Shown piece by piece: positions 11,407 through 24,345 of a stretch of DNA of 64,000 nt; position 1 is the stretch's first letter; every line of letters starts with the position of its first letter. Source of the DNA: Chalara sp. BL73 (lineage: Eukaryota; Ascomycota; Leotiomycetes; Helotiales); contig CAKJVC010000246.1 of the NCBI GenBank assembly GCA_918026815.1, positions 124,001 to 188,000 on the forward strand, written 5' to 3'. The notes below the pieces were generated by a model that saw only the letters and a list, made by a program, of their open reading frames with translations, did not search any database and was not told where the DNA came from. The translations under genes and the position numbers were made by a program.

Positions 11407-11891
11407 GCATGATCATCAAGCAGCATCCTCCACCACTAGCTTTCGTCTTCATTTGCCAGCTATTCCTGTCAGGAAATGCTTACTCGTAAGCACCTCCGTG
11501 TATCCGACAAGGGCATCTGCTGACAATATATAGGAAACCTGGAGAAGGGGTAAAGATTAGTTGGGTCGTTGTCAATATGCTGGTGGGGGGTTGAAGAGAT
11601 TATAACACTACGGCGAACTATCGATGACATATGCAAGGACTGGGTTTATTCCTAGATTTTAATCATAGCTTCTGCGCTTCAAGCCTAGAGCATTCTTAAA
11701 TAAGTGATTGTATTGAAAAAGTGAGACACACGTAAGTCCCCGTCCTGGGAGAAAACAAACACGGCATCAAAGCAGCGTTGCGAGCAAGCACTTCTGAGCC
11801 TTGCCACAGCCGTATCCCTAGAGAAATAATTAGACTCACTCCACAATAACATTACCTAGGGCCTAAACTGAACCAGAAGACAGTGCACAAG
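11407..11891. other. Intergenic, no feature seen
   Basis: Upstream region of the DUF4470 gene. I see no convincing coding frame or repeat here. Confidence 0.4.
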
Positions 11892-14813
11892 ATGAGTTCC
11901 TCCACCTCGAGATCCAAACCCAAACAACCTCCTAAGCCATCAGATCGTCAAATTTGCCTCCTACAAGAGGGTATGCCGCCAATGACTGGCCCCGAAGCGC
12001 TAGCAGCAATACGCTGGATCCAAGGCAACCTATTCTGCGGTACGGATCGGCCCCTCCTTGCAATCGACAGCTACAAAGGCGCCATCAAAGCTGCGCCAGA
12101 CTATCCGCTCGGCTACATCGGCCTCGCTGTTGCCTACTATGATATTGGAGAGTATAAGAGATGTGCGGTGGTATGTGGGATTGCGAAGGCGAAACAGGCC
12201 TTGTTTGATGGGAGTCTGGGAACCTTAGGGAAGGAGCATGACATCGAGAAGGTGTTGGCGCGGGCGAAGAACCATTTTGAACATGGGCGAAATGGGGATG
12301 AGAAGCGCCAAGCGAGGTGTAGGTTGCAAAGAGAAGTTGGAAGATATAAAGTTACTTTGTAAGTTCTATGTTCGTGATTGAGGAAACAGGAGGCTAATAA
12401 GATAGATCCTCGGCGAAAGGGTATTGCGCGGTGGGTGAGGATACTGTCTCTACGGCTTTTGAGCGCAGTATTGATTTTTATCTGGAGAATAATGGTCCAG
12501 ATATATCCATACTCTTCTGCAGTATTGGTGACGCAAGAGAGCTATTTGAAACGGTACGATATCTTATCGCGTATGAGAATCGGTTTCCAAAGAAGGCGAA
12601 GAAGAGCTACCACTTGACTGGGGTCGATATCTATCCTTGCGCACTTGTAGGAAATCTTATCATTATTATGTTGCTTGAAGATTTGTCCGAACTAGAGTAT
12701 GATGCAGAAGAAGCTTTCGATATTGCAAGCACGCTATATTACGTGTATCTGTCGGTGATGATGCCGAGATATGCATATCAACGCATCCAAAACACGATCA
12801 AGAAAGCGCTTGAGAATTTGCTAAGTAATGAACAGCCGAGTCACCTGTTATATTTGCATGCAGAGGATTTACATATTTATAAGCTGATCCTGGCGAAGTG
12901 GCAAGTAAAAGTGGAGACATCAATAGAAGGGCTCACCAAGGAAAAGGTGATTCGCATGGTTGTCAATGAGCGAGCTGCTTCAAATAAACAGAAAGCAGCT
13001 TCAGGTTTGAAGGCGGAGTTGCCAGGTGATTGTGTGCGCGAGAAGCGACTTTATGATGCAACATCCTTCCTCATGTGCCGAGCAAACTACCTCGAAAAAC
13101 ATGATTCTGGCATGATGCAACTGCTTATGAAATGCTCCTCACAGCCAGAAAAGCACGCAAGCAAGTTCCAGAAGTATATTGCCAAGAATTGGGATATCAG
13201 CGTCACGTTGTTTGATCTGGAAGCCTATAGTGCGGACAAAGTGGAGCAATACCTTAGGTTCGATCTTTTTGATGCTGTTCGGAACTTTGATACGAATGCT
13301 GTCAAACTCTCCGGGTTGTATTATCAGATGAAACCATTCTTCATGATTGTTGCCGATTCTATGGATCTATTGTACCAGAAATTGAGTTTTGAGTTCATCT
13401 TGGGTGAATATGTTGATGTTGCCGAGAGAATCCACGCTGGTTTGTATGGTGATTTAAACGAACAGATGTATCCTATTCAACCGTACTTGGGACTGCGGCC
13501 GACGAATTTCCCAAAAATCTATGATAGAATCCATCTGAGCAATAACGCGTTCGTCCCTTCCCCCTATAGGGACTACACAGGCGGCTACCTCTCTAGTTTC
13601 ATCGCCGGTAGTCCGTTGTTAAAGTACGGCCATACTACATGTCTCGAAAGCAAGTGCATGCGGAATTCCACTCTCTGGTCAAGCGTCGATCACTATATCG
13701 CCGACTACCTTCTACTGCCCGATCATACCCTGCTTCCAAAAGCCGTGAATATTGAGGTTCTCGCTACAGGTCAGGATCCATATCCTATGGCTCAACGTAC
13801 AATATTTCGTCCTGCAGGAAGAACCTTCAGTGGCAGCACACTCAAACGTACTCTTGAGCACAATCTCGGGCGCATAGAGTTCGATAAATGGTTCTATGAG
13901 CTATTCTTCCACATTGTCCTTCCTTCAATGTCGACAAGAACCCACATCATATGGTTTACTCTCCGTTAAACCTGACGGCGGTATTTCGGCTGAGTTTGCA
14001 CATGATGGAAATTGGCTATCCACCTCATTATTTCTCCGAGAATCTGACAAAAATTATCGGAAACAGAGTGACAACCACTGTGCGACCACCAAGAAGCTCA
14101 CCAATGAGCATCGACGAAGCGAAAGAGGACCATCCTCCGGGACTGCTCTCCACAACGCCATTCACATTCGAAATGAGCACTCTAGCAACAATTTTCGGAA
14201 CTCTTCTCCCCTTTGCGCTCACAGAGTGCCCTGAACTGTCTCTTAATAACGTGATCTACATGTACACCTTAGCCATCCCACATTGTAAAGATAGCCATGG
14301 AGCAGGTGCGATTCCACTCGTGCTTCTATTCTGGGATACAGGGGTCTTGAGCATTCAGCATATGGCGCAGGACATCCGACCACTGCTGGTGCGTCACAAG
14401 TTCCTTTGTCTATCGTAGTCGGTTAATTGAGTGATCTAGGATCCAAGCTATGGCGGTGAGGTTGACGAGACAGATGAGGGGGAATACTTCAAGGGGGTTC
14501 GAGGCAAACAATGTATCCTCATGTGGACGGTAAAGGCCCTCTATGAGACCCTCATGACAAACAAAGCTGACTCTATCAGACATTCTCGATCTCTGAATCT
14601 TCGGAAAAGAGTTTTCAAGGCCTTAATTCCGGCCCGGTCAACAACCAACTACGCATAGTTACAGCGTGGTTTTCACAGCTAATGATGGAGCACGCAATAA
14701 ACAATGATTGGGCTGTCGGTCTTTGGCGCACTGATACTTGGGCACCAGTCTCGAAGGTGGATAACTTAGTGAGGGATGTAGTAGGCCGTGGAGGAAAGCG
14801 GAGGCCATCTTGA
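11892..14813 (+). pseudogene. DUF4470 protein with TPR-like N-terminus; one reading-frame break
   Basis: Fungal protein of unknown function. Exons read 11892-12358, 12406-14388, 14440-14529 and 14580-14813; introns of 47, 51 and 50 bp have good donors and the last has a clear GCTGAC branch site. N-terminus: a TPR-like helical hairpin (AIDSYKGAIKAAPDYPLGYIG, residues about 55-75). DUF4470 core: ISILFCSIGDARELFETV with HLTGVDIYPCALVGNLII, a Rossmann-like pattern. C-terminal conserved block: YSPLNLTAVFRLSLHM, STLATIFGTLLPFAL and WAVGLWRTDTW. The coding frame changes by -1 between LFFHIVLPS (about 13905-13930) and NPHHMVYSPLNL (from about 13939). No intron of workable length explains it: the only frame-correct GT-AG pair is 23 bp apart. 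The rest of the gene looks intact, so this is either a recent single-base deletion, an assembly error, or something unusual in translation. Confidence 0.75.
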
Positions 14814-15344
14814 CAGGAAGAATTTCTGGCGCAGCAGAAAGTGTAAAAGGATAGTACCTGTATTTCAGGACCTCTGTGAGGAAGGGTTTTCATCCCAGGA
14901 GGAGAAACGCGCTGGAACGGGTTTGATGATGTTGATCGATCTTGCAATTGAGGGTTAGTTTAAGTCTTTTGTACAAGCTTTCAGAAGTATACCGTGGTAC
15001 GGTGTGCTATGGTGCTGGGAAATGCATGTGCTGACGAGACCAGAGTGAAAAGAACAGCAGTCGAGCACATGTTCGATCGAGGTGGTTGTAGACAGAGTGG
15101 CGGCCGGCAAAGGCAATGGTAGGAATGGAAAGAATGTAGAAGGAAGGGGCATCCAGACATCACCTGATGAATAATGTGAGGCGTGAGGGAGCTGACTCCC
15201 ACCTAGATACAAAAGCTCTATTCTCATATCATATATCCATACGTTGTTCCTAACCAGAAGATACAGTGATTCCTTCATGCACCTCATAATTACCATAGTC
15301 ACATTCATATATGCCTATAACTCCTGCCACGACCGTAAGTATAC
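14814..15344. other. Convergent intergenic region
   Basis: 3' ends of the DUF4470 gene (+) and PRI2 (-) face each other here. I see no further gene; open frames on the minus strand lack any recognisable motif. Confidence 0.4.
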
Positions 15345-17038
15345 TTATTCCTCCATCTTGATATCCTCTGACTCATTCATTTCGGCCTTTCCCAAGTTCT
15401 TCAACAAGTAACTTCTCTTAAAATATTCGTTTGGATGAACTAGAGTCTCTAGTTGATTTGATGTCCAAGTTCCATCATCCTTTACTTTCTTGATCTCTTG
15501 CTTGTGCACGTAATCAAATACACTGTGCCACATGTTAGCAAACTACTCAATGTGCATGGCAGAGGAATATATATATAATCAGAGGCTGCATCTGGAAAGC
15601 GTACCGATTACAAGCAAGATGATACTTCGTCTTTTCTTTGTCCTCCTTAACACCTTGCAGCACACTCTGATCCCTGACGCCCACCGCTTGTAATAAATTC
15701 GTCAAATTTTCCACCGAAAAGTGGCGGTACGGACACCCATGTGCCTCTCCCGATCCTGGTGGATGATCTGTCAAGATCCTCTGACAACTAAACGGACTAT
15801 ACCCACCCCCTCTCCGATTTCCATCACCACCAACATCACCATACACGTGGCGGACATTATATCTGTATTCCTTGTTGAACTGGTCGTCTGTGATTTTGGA
15901 GAAGCCTGAACGCCAAAATACAAGACATTCCTCAAGGTTGAGTCCAATACCTTTGAGGAAGAGAGTGTATTGCAGACGCCCGTAGTGTTTGAGGTGTGCA
16001 TCGCGGCGGAGAGAGCGGTGGAGGTGTTGCATGCAGAGAGGGAACGAGGAGGAGAGGGAGTCAATGTTGCGGGCCGAGATGTCGGCACCGGGAACGGAGT
16101 TTGAAGATGAAGAGTATTGTGCGTCTGGGGTGGTAAAATTCTGCGAAAGGTGATTGAGGATTGGGGTTAGTCTATCGTCTTCATCCAAGCGTGGTAAGGC
16201 TCTCGAAGTAACCTAGTACTTGTCAGTGCCTATACATGGAACGTGCAGCGAGAAACGTACCTCAAGAGCCTTCTCAAGCCGACTAGTAAATTCTGCGACA
16301 ACCATACTTAACTGTTCTCGTCCGGGAACATATGCCTTCCCTGCCTTTAGCAGCACCCTCCGACTCTCAACCAACTCAGTAACACGTTCCCAATCTACCT
16401 TGAAAAAACTTTCTTCCTCAATCCGTTTAGGGTATCCGCCACCAGCAGCTCTCAATTCTTCCCCCAACTCCCTCCTCTCGTCATCGCTCACAGTCTCCCA
16501 ATCCAGATTCAGTCCTTCAACAAAACTCTGCCGTTCCCTCACATCATCGGCCTGAAACCTTATACGGAACAAACTACTCTCCACCCTTGTAAACCTCCTC
16601 CTCAGATCCTCCGTAGACGAAAACGCCAATCGCAAAATGAAGTGGCTATAATGGTCTTTTTGCCTCTCAGCCTGCAATGCCGTAGATCCTGATGTGGATG
16701 CTGATAATGGTAGATATTTGTCGAGCAGAGGTTTCATATGCGTGGCTGTCTCAGCAGGAGTTTTGTTGCGGAATTGGCACGCTTCGAGTTCGGCCAGCAC
16801 TATTTAAGAAAGGATCAGTACGACGGGAATTTGAAGAGCTAAATCACAAACCTCGCAAGCGGTCAATAGCCCATTGCTCGAACTGCTCAAGCGTAATGTC
16901 CCCTTTTGGCGCATCTTTATAAAAATTCAACCGATGCGTATACTCCCCCTCCGCAGCCTTCGTCGCGAACTGCTTCCGCGCAGCATTTAACGCCGTCCTT
17001 TTGTTGGCCTGGATACGGTTTGGATCTTGCTTGATCAT
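15345..17038 (-). CDS. PRI2: DNA primase large subunit
   Basis: Regulatory Fe-S subunit of the eukaryotic primase heterodimer, part of the polymerase alpha-primase complex that starts RNA-DNA primers in the nucleus. Exons 17038-16852, 16799-16261, 16212-15605 and 15522-15345 sum exactly to 1512 nt, or 503 residues, usual for the family. N-terminal signature: RLNFYKDAPKGDITLEQFEQWAIDRL reads through the first part, then LRVLAELEA across the splice. C-terminal 4Fe-4S domain: four cysteines at C302 (FPLCMQH), C385 (PFSCQR), C402 (HGCPYRHF) and C443 (HLACNR). The last intron has a CTAAC branch site and a CACAG acceptor, giving RVFDYVHKQ. The start was set at the ATG of MIKQDPNR; a slightly longer frame begins with a non-ATG codon. 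Single-copy essential gene elsewhere. Confidence 0.95.
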
Positions 17039-17661
17039 CTTGGCCTTCAAAAAGTATCAGGGCTACGCTTTGGATGGTAGTTGTGGTGTTATTCTCTCTG
17101 GACAGAACACGGAGCTGATGTCAAAATCGGAAGACGCGTCTAGACGCGTCACGCTAAGTTTAATTGATTTTCGGACATATCTATGTGCCAAGACCTCAAT
17201 CGGCGATAAGTATACGCTAGCTCTACTTAGTAAGCGAGCACTCCTTCTTATGCGCAAGCCGCTTGAATATCACCAAGTTTGGGGGCCGCTCAGACACGCA
17301 ACAAAGCTGAAAAGTTCTGGAGAAGCTCATCGATTTGTATGGTTAGTGATCAGATCTACGCTAGGTTTAAGGAGCTGTAGCTACGGAAACGAGTTCAACT
17401 CCGGGACGAGACCTGATCTAGTTGTCAGATGGAGAAACTTGGGCTATCGTCCAATAGGAAGGTAACGCTATGGATTTATTAAAGACAGCATAGAGGCGCG
17501 CGGTATGATGTCGTCTTACATTGGCATTCACGGTCAATCAATCACCGGTAACCGGCATGGAGAGGAGGAAGCAAGGGAGACGAGAGTAAGAGTAAACAGA
17601 ATAGAATTTCTATCGCTAGCACAGCACGCGCAAGTATTTAAACCACAAACCACAAGTAACC
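17039..17661. other. Intergenic between PRI2 and acrB
   Basis: Promoter side of PRI2 and 3' side of acrB. An open plus-strand frame of about 150 codons (17001-17465) partly overlaps PRI2 and has no family signal; I do not call it. Confidence 0.4.
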
Positions 17662-20493
17662 TCACTTATCATCCCATGCGCCACGGCTACTTTTCGGCAC
17701 CGAAGGTATTGGGCTCTTTGGGTCTCCAACGCTACCCGCTGACCCTGAACCGCTTATACTACCGCTGCCGCTGCTATCCTTTCGCTCGACGTCGCCAGCC
17801 CAGTACGGATACATGTTCTGCTGCATCATGTCATCGCTGCACTGCGTGAAACCTGAGACGTTGCTCAGCATGCTGGAGCTACGACCGCGTCTGTAAGGGC
17901 TCTGGTTCATTGGTGAGTGCATCACGGCAGGTACATAGTGCGGAGCTGCGTAAGCAGCTGCTGGGCTAGGATTAGGATTCCATGGGTAATTTGGCGCCGC
18001 TGGGACGCTGCCTTCCGGGATTCCGTTGTATGCGAGATTCGAGACGGATGCGCTAGGACTGCCCATGAGCTCGTTGCGTAAAAGCATTGATTGAACTTCT
18101 CGAGACAGGCTCAACAGTTGCGGTGAGATACTCTCAATCTGCTGGTTGATCTCGAACAAGCGGGTTTGAAGCATCTGCTCCATGTACGCCCGCTCAGCTA
18201 ACTTCGCATCACGCTCGGAGGCGATGCGTTGAGCCTCACTCAAACCTTTGGCATTGGCGTCCTTCATTCGAACAAGCTCGCCATCGAGTTTAGTGATCCG
18301 GCTCTGCATCTTATCCCTCTTTTGCTGCAAGCTGGTTACCTCCGCGACCAATGCTTGAAGTTCCGTGTCATTTACTCGCTTGAATTCTTGAAACTCGGAC
18401 TGGAGGTTACGATGGCGCTCTTTCTCAGATTTGTAGGCATGTCTGGAAGTCTTATATTCCGAATCATCAACAATTGGCGATGCAGAAAGTGCCTGGATCT
18501 CCAGCTCAACTGCAGCGAGATCATCCTCAGCTTGTTTCATGTGGGTTTTGCTTTGCTGGATCTTTTGCCGTTGTTTGTCATCGTTACCACCTGAAGAAGC
18601 AATGCTCGCATTCAACTTCTCAATATCCTTACGAATACTGTTCAGCTTTGCACGATGATCTTTGCGGTCACGTTTCTGCTTTGCCTTCTCTTCGGTAAGC
18701 TTTTGTTCCGAAGCTGCGATAGAGCTCTTCAATGTAGTATTGGCAGAGCCTGGCCGGCCTCCCATTGTTGGCTTGGGAGCTACCCCCGACTGCACGTCTA
18801 CTTTGGGGGCAAGAGTAGTCACACAAGTTGAAAAGATGAGACTACCATCCATCGTACTTATGAAATCGCATTGGTAGCTGGACATCGGAGTAAGCCCTGG
18901 AATTTCGCCCTCCCAACGAGTATGACCAGATCCAGGTTGCTCCGCGCTGTCATCCTGGCTATTGTCCGCATAAATACGAGTAGGTTGCCATGTTGAAGAA
19001 TTTACTTTCACGTAGAAAGGTTTCGATAAGTCGATTGCCGCTGAATCTGGATAGCTCTCATCTGAAGTTTGTGATGGTGTGTGCGAAGGAAAATAACTCG
19101 TGGCAAAGACAATAGAGTCGTGGCCAATGTAGGTAATCCATACTTTGTCTGACTCCTTATCAAACGGGGCGTTTCCAAGATTATTTGCATCAGTTGCGTT
19201 TGTGCCAGCAGATTCCGCAGCAGCACTTTCTCGCTCATACTCCTTGACCATGACAATTTTTGTGCTAGCCAATGCTGCCCATAGAGGCTGCTGTATCCTA
19301 GTGCGTTGAGAAATCTTTCTCCGTTTCTTTACTGTGGCAAGGTGAGACACCGGTAAGGTCGTCGACGACTCGCCATCTGCTATATGTGGGCCCTGAGACT
19401 CGCTGCTTGATTCTGCAAATATATTCGCTGCTTCCGGATCGCCTATAGAAGATGAGGTTCCGCGATTTTCCCGCCTAACGTACCATGCGCGAATATATCG
19501 TACTCCTCCTTGAATGAGAATATGTATTGCAACCAATTTTCGAAGTGTATTCACCCAATGATTGCCTTGCTCTTCATCGATAGATGTATTCTCAAGAGGA
19601 TCATCAGAATCGGATGACCCAAGATATCCATTCGTCAGAGATGACAGGCTTGCACCTAGCCCAAGGCTTTTCGATTTCTTTCGAGTGAGATGGTTGTACA
19701 GTACAATTCCAAAGCAGACAAAAACATTCTTTATGCCAATTTCCTTCCCACTAGTTGCTCCGCCGAGGGTAAGAGCGATGACAGATTGGGCCAGATCCAA
19801 GGAAAACTTTCGGATTGGCGCCCATAGAAATGCCCACATTAGCATAATAATGGTATCGACGACAAGCATTGTGGCAAGGGAAGGTGTATTGTTGCCCAAG
19901 CTGCCATCAAAGAAACCTCCCAAGATAGATTCTCCATTTGATGAGCTGGGTACGAAAGTCAGGCAAGAGAACAGCACATGGATCACGGAAAGTATAGTCG
20001 GTGGTAACTGCAGAAGGACAATGAGGATGGCAATGGTGTCGGTCAGTGGCATAGAACGTAGGATAGTGACGGCGAGATGAATAGCCCCTGTGTCCCGGTG
20101 GACGGCAGGGTTCTTCGTCGCGTTGGCATCAATGGCTCGGCAATTTTCGTGGGAAGCGGACATGAGATGCGGATTGTGGTAGGAATCGGAGAACGAGGAT
20201 TCCGAGTAGTCGCCGACCGATGTTCTTCTCGAGCTCTCAACTTGTATTTTCGAGTCCGTAATCAAATCCGCAGACGGTGGTTGTCGAGCATGTCCATTTG
20301 TCTCTGGCAGCGGCAGCGGCGGCGTTGGCGGCGGGTTGTCGGACAACTTTGCATGCCCATTGAGATGACCATTACTTTTTTGTTTCCGCACCGATTTGCT
20401 CTTTGCCGGATCTACCAGACCATTCTCATGCCGCGTATCTCGCTGATTCGCAGCACCTTGCTGTCGCTTGGCCGCGGACGATGCTCGAGGCAT
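17662..20493 (-). CDS. acrB: Ubiquitination-network signalling protein AcrB-like
   Basis: Single-exon gene of 943 residues resembling AcrB of Aspergillus nidulans, a membrane protein genetically tied to the CreB/CreC deubiquitination network and to acriflavine resistance. The N-terminus (MPRASSAAKRQQ, KQKSNGHLNGH) is basic and low in complexity, with a proline run near residues 54-62. Hydrophobic segments lie near residues 152-180, 206-226 and 253-268, with a weaker one near 320-340. A middle beta-rich segment (WITYIGHDSIVFATSYF to FISTMDGSLIFSTCVTTL) looks like an immunoglobulin-type fold. A long coiled coil follows at about 600-800 (KLTEEKAKQKRDRKDHRAKL onward), then a Pro/Ser/Gly-rich tail. 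The role is inferred from recalled similarity; no enzyme motif is visible. Confidence 0.82.
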   Translation of the reverse strand: MPRASSAAKRQQGAANQRDTRHENGLVDPAKSKSVRKQKSNGHLNGHAKLSDNPPPTPPLPLPETNGHARQPPSADLITDSKIQVESSRRTSVGDYSESSFSDSYHNPHLMSASHENCRAIDANATKNPAVHRDTGAIHLAVTILRSMPLTDTIAILIVLLQLPPTILSVIHVLFSCLTFVPSSSNGESILGGFFDGSLGNNTPSLATMLVVDTIIMLMWAFLWAPIRKFSLDLAQSVIALTLGGATSGKEIGIKNVFVCFGIVLYNHLTRKKSKSLGLGASLSSLTNGYLGSSDSDDPLENTSIDEEQGNHWVNTLRKLVAIHILIQGGVRYIRAWYVRRENRGTSSSIGDPEAANIFAESSSESQGPHIADGESSTTLPVSHLATVKKRRKISQRTRIQQPLWAALASTKIVMVKEYERESAAAESAGTNATDANNLGNAPFDKESDKVWITYIGHDSIVFATSYFPSHTPSQTSDESYPDSAAIDLSKPFYVKVNSSTWQPTRIYADNSQDDSAEQPGSGHTRWEGEIPGLTPMSSYQCDFISTMDGSLIFSTCVTTLAPKVDVQSGVAPKPTMGGRPGSANTTLKSSIAASEQKLTEEKAKQKRDRKDHRAKLNSIRKDIEKLNASIASSGGNDDKQRQKIQQSKTHMKQAEDDLAAVELEIQALSASPIVDDSEYKTSRHAYKSEKERHRNLQSEFQEFKRVNDTELQALVAEVTSLQQKRDKMQSRITKLDGELVRMKDANAKGLSEAQRIASERDAKLAERAYMEQMLQTRLFEINQQIESISPQLLSLSREVQSMLLRNELMGSPSASVSNLAYNGIPEGSVPAAPNYPWNPNPSPAAAYAAPHYVPAVMHSPMNQSPYRRGRSSSMLSNVSGFTQCSDDMMQQNMYPYWAGDVERKDSSGSGSISGSGSAGSVGDPKSPIPSVPKSSRGAWDDK

Positions 20494-23400
20494 GCGCCTT
20501 TGCTGCTGACCCAGGGCGACAGGTCCGAGTCAGCTCAATGGACACAGTCGCTATGGGCACGACCACCACCTGGATGTGCAGCCGAAGCTCTGGGAATGTT
20601 GTGAAGCTATCGTGAAATGAATAATGGGTGTTCCGGATCCCAAGGGAGTGTGTTTTCTGGGGTCGGAGGTTGAATTGTGGGTGGGAAAGATGTATAGTAG
20701 GGATAAAGTTGGGAGCGAGATGAAGTGCAGAAAGGTCGGTCGCCTTGCTTTCCTTGGAAGCCCTAAGACAAGCACAAGCGAAATGCTCACCAAAACAAGC
20801 AAAGCCTCACTTCCCACTTTACCGTCTGTTCATACAGCCGCAATTGGATGACTGTTCAACAAAACAATAACACCACCGCCTACTTTTACTTTTTAGCCTT
20901 ACTGTAGGATTTCATTAGTGAACCCTGAATCCTTGAAACTGTTAGTGCCTGGCTGCTTTCACTGCTGAATTTCTGTTTTCCGGCCGGGGGTTTTTTTGGT
21001 ACCAGTCATTGGTTGGCTTTGTGGAGGGGATCATATTTCGGGCTTTTTTGGGTAAAAAAACTCTTATTTCCATTAGGTGATTGTGATCTCCCTGTTAGAC
21101 TCTTCTTTTTTTTTCTCCTGTACGAAAATACAGTACTCCTCTCCCACCCCTCCCCACCCACCACTTTCAAGCCACCCGCATTTGTGCATCACCACAGTGC
21201 TGAATTCAGTAGCCCCAATACCACGCTGTGCACTGTGTTCCTATGCTGTCTCCTGGACCGCAAGCAGATTCTACAGTAATCCTCCGATCGGTCCCCGTCG
21301 CACGGCTACCAAATCAGAGAGCCTCTTCACCCTTCATCCTTCACATAGGATTTGCCGCGGCTGCTCTCCGACTGCGGAATATTTTGGTTCGCGGTTGAAG
21401 TGTGTTCTTTCTTCAGCATATAGTATTCGCCATCTTTGTTACTAACATCAATCGGCACAAATAGGCCCACATGCATGCCTTCTCAGACCATCACGGGCAA
21501 GCATCCCCAGATAATCATGGCGAGTCACGACTTCGGAAATTTGTGTCGGGTTCTGGTTCTGGCTCTGGCTCAATAGGCTCGTGATGCATCAGAAGCCGGC
21601 CTATTCAGTGCCTTCATGCAGAAGGGTCGTCGATCACTCCTTAAGAAAGATAAGCATTCGATAATGACTGCGCTGCTTGAACTACGATGCATTGCGCTTT
21701 GCAGAGTTCCCACTCTTGGCGCGGTCGGTGATGAGCCTACGCTGCAAACCACCGACTAATCAAATTTCCCTGCCATACTCTATAGTTCTCTACCGTAATG
21801 AACCGTCCAGGCCATCCTCTGTGCGGGAGCGAACCCCTGTAATCGTCCATCGGCACTTGGCTGCCAGCACCCAAGACGAGTCCCGGGCGATGGAGGTGTG
21901 GGCAGCAACATCACTGGCGAGCGAACATCCAATCCGTGGCAGATGTCGCGCTTGAAATCTGATCCAAACGTCCTAGAGGCGTCGAGAGCAACGGCTGCTT
22001 GACCATATCGGATGCGTTGGCTAAACCACCAAAGCTGACAAGTCCAAGAGTCCAGATACCGCCATAGGCGGGATAATGATAAAACGATGGCTGCTAGCTA
22101 GGTCTATCCCTTCTGACGTTGAACTGATACATATAAAACACGGTATATGATAAGCCAAGGCTATATCGCGAGCTGGCTCACCGCAAGATCTAACCAGATC
22201 CAAGCCTTTCCCTTGAGAGTGGTGATTCGCTTGCTCCATGACTCTTATGTTCTTGACGAATATTCTGCTTGTTTTATTGGCGCGTCTATAGACAAGCGAA
22301 GTTGTATTTTATGATCTAACGGCTTGATGCCTAATTCTTGTTCTTCATGATGCAATGGTTTACAGTCTCACCACAGTCCAACGCATTCCATAGATACTTT
22401 TCAAGTCACGTGGTCTCTTCGCACTTTCGCAAGTGGCTATTCTAAGTGCCTCTGCTCTTCTAGTTGAAGGCAGGGTCAAGAAAAGGAGTCTTTTCCTGTA
22501 GGAACGCATTCTTGAAGCATTTTGTCAGGTTATAAACTTCAATACCCCTACCAAACTACTAAAGCAGCAAATGATTTGTTTAGTTTAAAACAGCGATTTG
22601 AAGTTGTGCTACCCAAGTTGTTTCCTCTGACTATCGACTGTACATCCTATTCTTTCACTCATAGCCCGTATTTTTAGCACCAGATAAATCGAGCCGTTCA
22701 CATCGCCGATATTTCAAGTATTGGAGGCGATATCGCAAAACATCGTGTTCTGTTCATTTGGCTGCACAAGGCTCTGAGTCATTGTCATCTTCTTCCCCTC
22801 CCACTGAATAAATTCTGCTTACAAGTCGTGGCCGCCAAGATCTCTCAGCTTATCACTATAGATTCAACGAATGAGATTGAATGGAAGTTGGCTTCGTAGC
22901 CCAGGCGAAGAATGACCCATGAAAACATGGACCCTTGGGATGGCGACGAATCACCTTGTGCTCCAAAACAGCTTTTGGAATCACAAACACAAAGAACTCT
23001 CTTCATCACTTACACAGAAGTGCTTCTGCAAGAAACGCCATAAGTAATGGTCCTTTGAGCTACAAATATTCGATTTATGAAGTTTGACTCTGGCGTCACT
23101 TTCGGCGGCCGTTCGGTTCACACTGCCCCGAAATCTCAACCGAATCTAGACTTTTGACGTCTAACATTCAACAAATGAGGAACATAACAGAAGGGGATAT
23201 CTTTATCGTTACTAAATATTGTTGGAAAGGCACGAGAATCTTCGACCAAATCGGAAATGTGGTATGTAAGTCGTTGAGCACATGCCTGGCATCATCTTGC
23301 TCTTAATCTTCTCTTGATGAACCAGTCTTATGAACTGGCGAGGACTAGAGAATCATTACATCGTACGGCCTTTCCACTTGAGGCGCCTTTAACATAAAAC

Positions 23401-24345
23401 GGTGCTTTGTACCTTTCAAAATCTATCTGGAAAAGTGGTAGCTGCACTTAAAAGGATAAGTACCAAGATATGGGAGGCAGCCTTCCTCTTCACGATTTGT
23501 GCCACCATCTGCGGGAGACGGAGTACATATTTATTACTGGTTCAGCGATGGATACGAGTGGCACGAAATTACCATTGTTTGAATCCCAAGACTACCTCAA
23601 GCCCTTAAAACACTTTATACCAGTTCCGTTGGTCAACATGAACACTGCCACGAGTCTTTGGCTTTTCACTTCGACATGAAGGTGCAGTTCTCCTGCATTG
23701 GGCACTGGTTTGCTTCGAGGCAAAATTGTAATAATGTTACTTTCATCAAACACTGAGATTGCCTCAGCTCAACCTCCGCTGGATTTTGGCTTTCACAATA
23801 ATTTCAACGAGCATTACGGGAACAAATATTGCGAAGAAACAAGTCCTTTACAGTACTCTACCACTCTAACAAATATCCGAAAGATATGCGAGCGCGCCTC
23901 ATGGTTGAGGCGGTCTTCTGAAAATTAATTAAGAACAGAGATGGCCGTTCGACTTTGTCAGGAAATTTATGTGCCTATCAAACATTTGCAAACGAAAATT
24001 GGCAACCCGCAGGTGCAACGCCAAGAGTTGAACAAAGGCTTTGATTGTATCCTAGGATTTTGTTGCATTCAACCACCGCTTGGTAGCACAAGAACGTGTT
24101 TCATTCAAGCTCTTGCATATGTACGATCCCACCTGCGCTTGGGTTATCTTCTGAGAGATGTCAGTTACGCCAATATCACTTGCCCGATTCGGCAAATATA
24201 TCTTGTGTGCAGAAACCAGGGTTGGTTCGGCAAGCTGACATGGTGTTGACCCAAAATTGGCTACGAGGCTAGAAATTTTATGTCACTTATAAGAGCGAGC
24301 TTCATCTCATCTACAAGATACAGTCTTCATATTCTTTTTAAGTGA
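20494..24345. other. Long intergenic stretch, no supported gene
   Basis: About 3.9 kb. The first kilobase is the acrB promoter with T- and C-rich tracts. At 23470-23679, 23698-23928 and 23941-24249 there are open plus-strand frames of moderate protein-like composition, but none shows a motif and no splice model links them. A TATA-like TTATAAGA at about 24287-24294 lies upstream of the carboxypeptidase gene. Confidence 0.4.

Noticed and set aside
17001..17465. 154-codon plus-strand frame
   Set aside because: Overlaps the PRI2 start on the other strand and lacks any family signal.
19562..20604. Two plus-strand frames of 172 and 175 codons
   Set aside because: Antisense shadows of the acrB coding exon.
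23402..24249. Series of plus-strand open frames before the carboxypeptidase
   Set aside because: Some text looks protein-like, but there are no motifs and no splice sites that join them in frame.
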